A program made the position numbers and the translations under genes. From Hysterangium stoloniferum (taxonomy: Eukaryota; Basidiomycota; Agaricomycetes; Hysterangiales; Hysterangiaceae): DNA of 64,000 nt. The stretch spans positions 496,001 through 560,000 of the forward strand of contig WHVD01000002.1 in the NCBI GenBank assembly GCA_015178975.1, in the 5' to 3' direction. This document shows, in pieces, positions 57,267 through 64,000 of this stretch (positions are counted from its first letter, which is position 1; each line of letters begins with the position of its first letter). The notes beneath the pieces are model-generated. The model saw only the letters and a program-made list of their open reading frames with translations, searched no databases and was not told where the DNA came from.

Positions 57267-58553
57267 TGTAACTATTTTATCAGACTATATTCCCCATTAT
57301 TTTCTCTTATTTTCTACCATTTTTTATATTGTCTAATTCTTTGATTACAGACATTTATTGTATTTCAAAGATCTATGTATACCTGTGGGTACATAGACCT
57401 TATGAGTGCTTACCTATTTGTCACACCTATGTACAATAGTGGGTGTAGTTAGAAACTCAGACACTTTTACACCATAACCATGACTTTCCCAGACACCCTT
57501 TTTAGTGTCCTGCAAGGGGTGATTGGGGTATCATCTCAGCCCTCTTTAACAGCTTTCAACTTGAACTTGCAATAACTATCTAGCTTCATACTGTACAGCT
57601 GAAGCTCAAATTATCATTAGCTTCTACTCGCATTTCACATTACTCATATCATCCTCTCTCTTTCTAACTTGTTACTTCATTAACTTGCCCTTGGAGTCAC
57701 ACCATGAGGTTGATTCTATTCTCCCTTGGTCGTCTTGGGAGGATATCTGAAAACTATTAAGTATACCAAATTCTAATATACTCTAAAGGTCATTTAAACA
57801 TCTGGGATATAATTCAAACATAATTTGGTTTTTAAAACTTTTTGAAAATTTTAAACTCTCGTATATTACAAACTAAGGAATCTTTCCAGACACGAGTAGA
57901 CAATAAAAAAAATTAGTAGTTTGAAACACTAATACTTTTAAAAAATAGATACCTTTATATAGTCCATTCCATGCATATGTATATCATTGGCACCTCTAAA
58001 TAAATATGTATTACTTCAGAATGGATCTGTCAATCTGAACAGATTTCTACTTGATTCAACATACCTAGAATATATAGGTGATTTGACACAACTAAGAAAG
58101 CCACAGGACAAGAAATTTCCAATTATATATCATATATTTTACTAGGAAATAACTACAGTTTAGCTTTTAAAAAACAAATTAACAACAAAAGTATTAGCAA
58201 GTATTTACATAACTTGGAAAACCATATGCAATGGGTTCTATTAATTGACTCTGAATTGTTTAGGATGTAATATGGAGAATTGTTTCTTATGGTTGGTGGT
58301 TAACAATATAATAGTCTCAAAATAGATGCTGCTATTTAAATATGAATGTTTGTAGCAATATTGCTTTTATTAGTAAACATTTGATATCATAATAATTACA
58401 GACAACCTCCTGCTTATCCTACAGTTACTTAAGTTGACTAAATTTATTTTACTACATATATTATACTTTGATAGTCAATATATTATTGTGTTGTACCTAG
58501 ACAGTCAATATCCTTAATATATAGAGTGGTCAGAACTTCCATGACTCTTCACA
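57267..58553 (+). mobile_element. LTR of the chromodomain Ty3/gypsy family, split by a MITE-like element
   Basis: Begins TGTAACTATT and ends CTCTTCACA. Without the 673-bp insertion at 57738-58410 it is about 614 bp, close to the 632-bp LTR at 36810-37441, with which it shares several islands. Its right end falls inside the last TPR of the NLR gene, whose stop codon lies in the LTR. Confidence 0.85.
57738..58410. mobile_element. 673-bp MITE-like element, copy 2, inside the LTR
   Basis: Near-identical along its length to 46659-47333, with the same GGAGGATATC start and GACAACCTCC end. The interior has no coding. The flanks (TTG and TGC) do not show an obvious target-site duplication, unlike copy 1. 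Confidence 0.85.
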
Positions 58554-61500
58554 CTGGGTGTCAGAGTGTCTGGGTGTTCAGTGCCTAGGATCTGCTCCCT
58601 GGCCTCTAACACCTGCACCTCCAGTTGTTCTGCATCAGTCCATCTGCCCAGCTGACAATATATGCCAGCCAAGTTGGCTCTGGCTCTCTGAGTGTCTGGG
58701 TGTTCAGTGCCTAGGATCTGCTCTCTGGCCTCTAACACCTGCACCTCCAGTTCTTCTGCATCAGTCCATCTGCCCAGCTGACAATATGTGCCAGCCAAGT
58801 TGGCCCTGGCTGTCAGAGTGTCTGGGTGTTCAGTGCCTAGGATCTGCTTTCTGGCACCCAGCACCTGCACCTCCAGTTTTTCTGCATCAGTCCATTTGCC
58901 CAGCTGACAATATGTAAAAGCCAAGTTGGCCCTGGCTGTCAGAGTGTCTGGGTGTTCAGTGCCTAGGATCTGCTCCCTGGCCTCCAGGACCTGCACCTCC
59001 AGTTGTTCTGCATCAGTCCATCTTCCCAGCTGACAATATGTGCCAGCCAAGTTGGCCCTGACTGTCAGAGTGTCTGGGTGTTCAGTGCCTAGGATCCGCT
59101 CACTGGCCTCCTCCACCTGCACCTCCAGTTTTTCTGCATCAGTCCATCTGCCCAGTTGGTGATATGTGGCAGCCAAGTTGGCCCTGGCTCTCAGAGTGTC
59201 TGGGTGTTCAGTGCCTAGGATCTGCTCCCTGGCCTCCAGCACCTGCACCTGCAGTTTTTCTGCATCAGTCCATCTGCCCAGTTGGCGATATGTGGCAGCC
59301 AAGTTGGCCCTGGCTCTCAGAGTGTCTGGGTGTTCAGTGCCTATGATCCGCTCACTGGCCTCCAGCACCTGCACCTGCAGTTGTTCTGCATCAGGCCATC
59401 TGCCCAGCTGATGATATGTGCCAGCCAAGTTGGCCCTGGCTGTCAGAGTGTCTGGGTGTTCAGTGCCTAGGATCTGCTCCCTGGCCTCCAGCACCAGCAC
59501 CTCCAGTTGTTCTGAATCAGTCCATCTGCCCAGCTGACAATATGTGGCAGCCAAGTTGGCCCTGGCTGTCAGAGTGATTGGGTGTTCAGTGCCTAGGATC
59601 CACTCCCTGGCCTCCAGCACCAGCACGTCCAGTTTTTCTGCATCAGTCCATCTGCCCAGTTGGTGATATGTGGCAGCCAAGTTGGCCCTGGCTCTCAGAG
59701 TGTCAGGGTGTTCAGTGCCTAGGATCTGCTCCCTGGCCTCTAACACCTGCACCTCCAGTTGTTCTGCATCAGTCCATCTGCCCAGCTGATGATATGTGCC
59801 AGCCAAACTGGCCCTGGCTGTCAGAGTGTCAGGGTGTTCAGTGCCTAGGATCTGCTCCCTGGCCTCCAGCACCTCCACCTGCAGTTGTTCTGCATCAGTC
59901 CATCTGCCCAGCAGACAATATATGCCAGCCAAGTTGGCCCTGACTGTCAGAGTGTTTGGGTGTTCAGTTCCTAGGATCTGCTCACTAGCCTCCAACACCT
60001 GCACCTCCAGTTGTTCTGCATCAGTCCATCTGCCCAGCTCACAATATGTGGCAGCCAAGTTGGCCCTGGCTGTCAGAGTGTTTGGGTGTTCAGTGCCTAG
60101 GATCCGCTCACTGGCCTCCAACACCTGCACCTCCAGTTGTTCTGTATCAGTCCATCTGCCCAACTGACAATATGTGGCAGCCAAGTTGGCCCTGGCTCTC
60201 AGAGTGTCTGGGTGTTCAGTGCCTAGGATCTGCTCACTGGCCTCCAACACCTGCACCTGCAGCTGTTCTGCATCAGTCCATCTGCCCAGCTGATGATATG
60301 TGGCAGCCAAGCTGGCCCTGCCTGTCAGAGTGTTTGGGTGTTCAGTGCCTAGGATCTGCTCACTAGCCTCCAACACCTGCACCTCCAGTTGTTCTGCATC
60401 AGTCCATCTGCCCAGCTGACGATATGTGGCAGCCAAGCTGGCCCTGGCTGTCAGAGTGTTTGGGTGTTCAGTGCCAAGGATCTGCTCACTAGCCTCCAAC
60501 ACCTGCACCTGCAGTTGTTCTGCATCAGTCCATCTGCCCAGCTGATGATATGTGCCAGCCAAGCTGGCCCTGGCTGTCAGAGTGTTTGGGTGTTCAGTGC
60601 CTAGGATCTGCTCACTAGCCTCCAACACCTGCACCTCCAGTTGTTCTGCATCAGTCCATCTGCCCAGCTGACGATATGTGTCAGCCAAGTTGGCCCTGGC
60701 TGTCAGAGTCTCTGGGTGTTCAGTGCCTAGGATCTGCTCCCTGTTTTCCACCACCTGTATTTGTAGCAATTCTGCATTCCCCCATTTACCAGCCTGGGTG
60801 TACACATTGGCTGATCTCTCACACATATCATCATAATATCCCTCATTCTTTGCATTAGCCACACCCTGGATTGCAGTAACATGAGGCAGCATTTCTTGTC
60901 TGAATAAAATGTCATTCATTGTATCAGATCCATTGATACTGCCTACTATCAATGCTCTTGCTCCATAATAATGTTCTGTGTCATCTTCTCCTAGTACTTG
61001 ACATCTTATCCACCTATGTATCATTGGGTGCATTGTCCATGAATTTGAATATTGTGTAGCAGAGTCTCTAGTGAGAAGTGAATAATCACAGAGGACTTGC
61101 ATAGCTAATCTGAATTTTAGACTTTCCCATTGGCCATCACTATTGCACCTGAGTAGCTGAGCTGGAAGATCTGATGAAGTGGTTTGCAATTTCCCATCAT
61201 ATGTCTTTGCTGGTGGGAATTCTGCAGCTTGTTTAAAAATCCTTTCCATGATGTTTTGGTGGTGAAAGAATCCCAGAACTTTCAAAACAAATAATGCATC
61301 TTGTGCACTTTTTATCAATATGGCCTGCTTTTCCATCAGATTATATGACAGCCTCAAAGTACTATAAACAGTGTGATTATATCCTAGTGCCCCTTTCATT
61401 GATGGGTTGGCTGCATCAAAAATATCTGCATGATATTTTTCATGCATCATTAAATACTCTGTAATGGCACAGAGTCCAGTTGAAATGGCTGCTCCAGCAA

Positions 61501-63406
61501 TATCTATTGCAAGAGGCAAGAAGCCAAGTTGAGCAACAATCTTCTTGAATAATTCCTGTGGGATAATATTTGATTTGTCAAATTTAGCTGCCATTTGAAA
61601 GAGGGCAAGTGCTTGATCACTCTCCATTGAGAGAACCTCCATTGAGCCTGTGACATGGCTAGCCAGTCCAGGATTCCGGCTAGTAATTAAGACATGAATC
61701 TGGCAAGTCTGTTCCAAATAGTCTTTAATAGCTCCATCCATTCCATCAGCATTATCAAAGATGATGAGACATTTCTTGTTAGTGGCTGCAAGCCAGCTCA
61801 AAACTGCCTCTCGAGACTTTTCAATGCCCTTGGATTTGGCTTCAGGATCATCAGCAATACTTGAAAGTCCATTTATCAAAGTTTCTGCATTTGTGCCATC
61901 TATCCAGAATATCCTCCAAAAGTGACTTAATACTCTACTGTAAGTGTTGGTAAGGACAAACAAAGTATTACCAGCTTACCAGTCATTACTAACCAGCTCT
62001 TCAATGAATTTCAAACAAATCTGAGTTTTGCCAACTCCTCCCATACCATACAAAAGGAAATGATTCCACATTGGGTGGGAGTTCTCAGGAGCAAAAAAAC
62101 TTCTGAGTTTTGACAGATATTTCTCCTGTCCCACAAACCTTGGACTAGAACGGTGCTTGGACATGTATATAGGTCCTTGGGAGTTGTGATCTGTTTAATA
62201 ATGTTAGCCTCTGTATGTCTATTGATGGTAACACTGACCATTTTGCTGATTAAATTTAATCCACCTGGCATCAACTGTGGCTGGAGCTTTCTTAATCATA
62301 TCTTGTACAGCACAAAGTACAGACTTGTAGTCATCATCGTCGACCGACTGAAATTTGGACATCCCAGTGTGATCCTTATGCATGCTTATTGGTTCTATGT
62401 TCACAGCCCCAGGCAAGACGGCAGATGCTTTGGGAACAATCTGCATGTACGCTGTAATTTAGCATATTTGCAAGGTATATTAGAATCCTCAAACTCACAA
62501 TTGCAGAACTATGGACAGGGAGACGGGTTGGTAAAGTTTCATAGAAAAACTTCATGTGAAAATGGGCGGTGATGGCATTAAAATGGGAGATTTGTTGCTG
62601 TAATGGCTCACAGTTAGCGGTTAAATACTTCAACAAGATATTGTTTGGCCGGCTGCATAGCGAAAATGGCAGCATGTCTATGCCCTGGTGGGGTGTACCA
62701 AGGAAGACAATACCATATGTTGATAAATGTATCCATTTACGTGGCATGAGATGCCCTTCATGGGCAACATTTGCTTCTATTAAGGCCTGTTCCCAAGCAT
62801 GAGTGAAACGTAGGAGACAGACTTTTTTTCATTATGAGGTGACGTACACTCTTAAGAATAATGCCGCCTAGGCTATGCGCAATGAAGATTATTGGGCGGT
62901 CCTACGGAAAATAGGAAACAATCATCAGTACGCAAGACAAACAACAGTGATTATCAGTCAGTGAACCTTAGTTTCTCCTGTTTCCCTAGACATGGAAAGT
63001 TTTGCAAGGAAGTCCTGTGCATGACCATGTAGAGTCTGCTCAGACAATGAACTATTTGTGTAGGCATCGTAACCATACGACAAAATGCGCGCTTCAGGTA
63101 TAGTGTGCGGGAGAAAGTCCCGGAGCCAGAGCTTCCCATTATCGGCAGTCCAAGATTCTTCCCGATGCCCATCGAACCCATGAATAGCGACAATACTACA
63201 TATGCGAAGAATATTAGGAATCGGACACTGATATGTTGGAGCTCGATCACTCACTCGACAATAGGGGTTGTCCCTGGTACAAGTACTTTAATTCCAAAAC
63301 CGGGATCATTGTATGTTTCCCCCGGTTCGTTCACGACATGAAGGGAGTTAGCGCTTGTTACTTTGCTTTTGGCAAAACGATGGCGCAGCTTTGAAAAAAA
63401 CGGCAT
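58514..63406 (-). CDS. STAND/NLR protein: alpha/beta hydrolase, NB-ARC, 17 TPRs; C-terminus truncated by an LTR
   Basis: Fungal NOD-like receptor, expected to act in non-self recognition or cell-death signalling. Exons (minus): 63406-63255, 63195-62967, 62901-62848, 62786-62499, 62440-62239, 62190-61980, 61937-58514, in frame for 1519 residues. Residues ~50-180 form an alpha/beta-hydrolase (lipase-like) domain: IHGFDGHREESW, nucleophile elbow AHSLGG (Ser ~136), GTPHQG. NB-ARC has P-loop GMGGVGKT (~357-364), Walker B CLIIFDNAD (~435-443), VLITSRNPG and LGFLPLAIDIAGAA. From ~774 there are 17 full 42-residue kinesin-light-chain-type TPRs and a partial 18th. The last ~12 codons and the stop lie in an LTR. 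The start was chosen as the MPFFSKLRHRF Met conserved in the paralogue at 48092. A module present in that paralogue after ~residue 290 is missing here. Confidence 0.88.
58554..60754. repeat. 126-bp tandem repeat encoding the TPR array
   Basis: Seventeen and a half head-to-tail units of 126 bp (42 codons), nearly identical in DNA. Variation is concentrated at a few codons: AREQ/ASEQ/ASER, HPDT/HPNT, TARA/RARA/TVRA, TYHQ/TYRQ/TYCQ, QLEV/QLQV/KLEV. The same unit makes up the array at 33826-35300. Confidence 0.95.
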
Positions 63407-64000
63407 GCTGAGATGTACGTGGTAGCAAGTGAGCGCCAAGGACGCATGGCAGGCCATGTGATAGGTCACCCGCGACTTGCTTCTTTGTACCCACGGTGCA
63501 CAGCCTAGTAGCTTGTTACGTGTGTTGAAGTAGTATTATGTTGGTTAGGGTCGCAGATCGACCCTGATAGATATGTGCGGTGCTTTGTTCCTCAACACAA
63601 CAACACCGTTTGAACTGGGCATTACACATATAGACCACATATCAATAGAATAATTTCCACAAGTATGGGGCGCGTGCAGAGTAAGTGCAACAAGTTCTAC
63701 ATGTACTAGGAACATTAATGTCAAAAGGCATAGAGGGATATGGGCATAACTAGCTCTGTGTGTCAAAACGGTTTCCAGAGTTGGTAGGAAGTTCTTTTCT
63801 TCGATTTTTGATTTCACACTGTTATATCCAAGACTGAGTCGGAATTAAAGAAAGGCCCCTCGTCCAAGCTTTGACATCAGTGGCAAACCTCCTGACCTCG
63901 TAGACGTTCTCGAGCCATTTGCTCACCCATCTTTCCCCGAGAAAGAAAGCATGTCCTTATAGTTTAGACTGCATGTATGGCTTCTGATGTTTTCCCAGAG
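63407..64000. other. 5' flank of the NLR gene; nothing else recognised
   Basis: 63415-63510 resembles the DNA upstream of the broken NLR copy (48100-48150) around AAGGACGCA and GGTCACCCG, and the stray piece at 55190-55240 around CTTGCTTCT, GTACCCAC and ACAGCC. It probably contains the NLR promoter. From 63520 to the end I see no convincing gene or repeat. Confidence 0.45.

Noticed and set aside
58558..60604. Plus-strand frames opposite the TPR array
   Set aside because: They are shadows of the 126-bp unit; the minus-strand frame carries the NB-ARC/TPR protein.
63545..63817. Small minus-strand frame near the right end
   Set aside because: No recognisable motif, no intron signals, and composition like the surrounding non-coding DNA.

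Overview
The window looks like nuclear DNA of a filamentous basidiomycete, most likely an agaricomycete. The evidence is genes split by many short (about 45-65 bp) GT-AG introns, fungal-only families (Skt5/Chs4-type Sel1 protein, aryl-alcohol-dehydrogenase-type aldo-keto reductase, SEA-complex subunit with N-terminal WD repeats and C-terminal RING), a fungal STAND/NLR with alpha/beta-hydrolase, NB-ARC and TPR domains, and a short TTAGGG array. All exon models were spliced by eye; those quoted with exon coordinates keep frame throughout.

Layout. 0-12.4 kb is gene-rich: the 3' part of a Skt5/Chs4-like chitin synthase activator (2-1534), a doubtful minus-strand gene (1816-2491), a duplicated upstream block and a TATA box in front of a seven-exon aldo-keto reductase (4190-5672), a decayed copy of part of the WDR24 gene (6830-7075), and the complete 15-exon RTC1/SEA2 (WDR24) gene (8073-12405). 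12.6-19.5 kb is a stack of minisatellites (about 68-, 18- and 21-bp units, two of them polypurine) bracketed by GC-rich stem-loop clusters. 19.3-27.3 kb is a decayed Helitron on the minus strand (Rep HUH and Pif1-like helicase) with a 15-bp coding minisatellite. 27.4-33.7 kb holds a tRNA-like sequence, a Tc1 half-element, a Tc1 element split by a solo LTR, and decayed gag-protease remains. 33.8-48.1 kb is one NLR gene broken in two: its 3' half (33.8-36.8 kb) and 5' half (46.0-48.1 kb) are separated by a 9-kb chromodomain Ty3/gypsy element, and the 5' half also carries a 675-bp MITE-like insertion. 48.2-55 kb contains a small foldback element, (TTAGGG)6, and a MULE-like transposase gene with a WRKY-GCM1-type zinc cluster and a C-terminal PHD-like finger. 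56.3-58.5 kb joins a rearranged WDR24 fragment to the tail of a second copy of the chromodomain element and its LTR, itself split by a second copy of the 675-bp element. 58.5-63.4 kb is an NLR gene that is open in seven exons (1519 codons), with 17 full near-identical 42-residue TPR units; its last codons and stop come from the abutting LTR.

How it fits together. The left end holds conserved housekeeping functions (cell-wall synthesis control, redox metabolism, TORC1 nutrient signalling). Everything to the right is a fast-changing region in which NLR paralogues and many transposon families are nested. The points most worth following are the homogenised TPR array with its LTR-donated C-terminus, the chimeric WDR24/retroelement block, the PHD-bearing MULE transposase, the extra open region between pol and LTR in the Ty3/gypsy element, and the minisatellite block with its stem-loop brackets.
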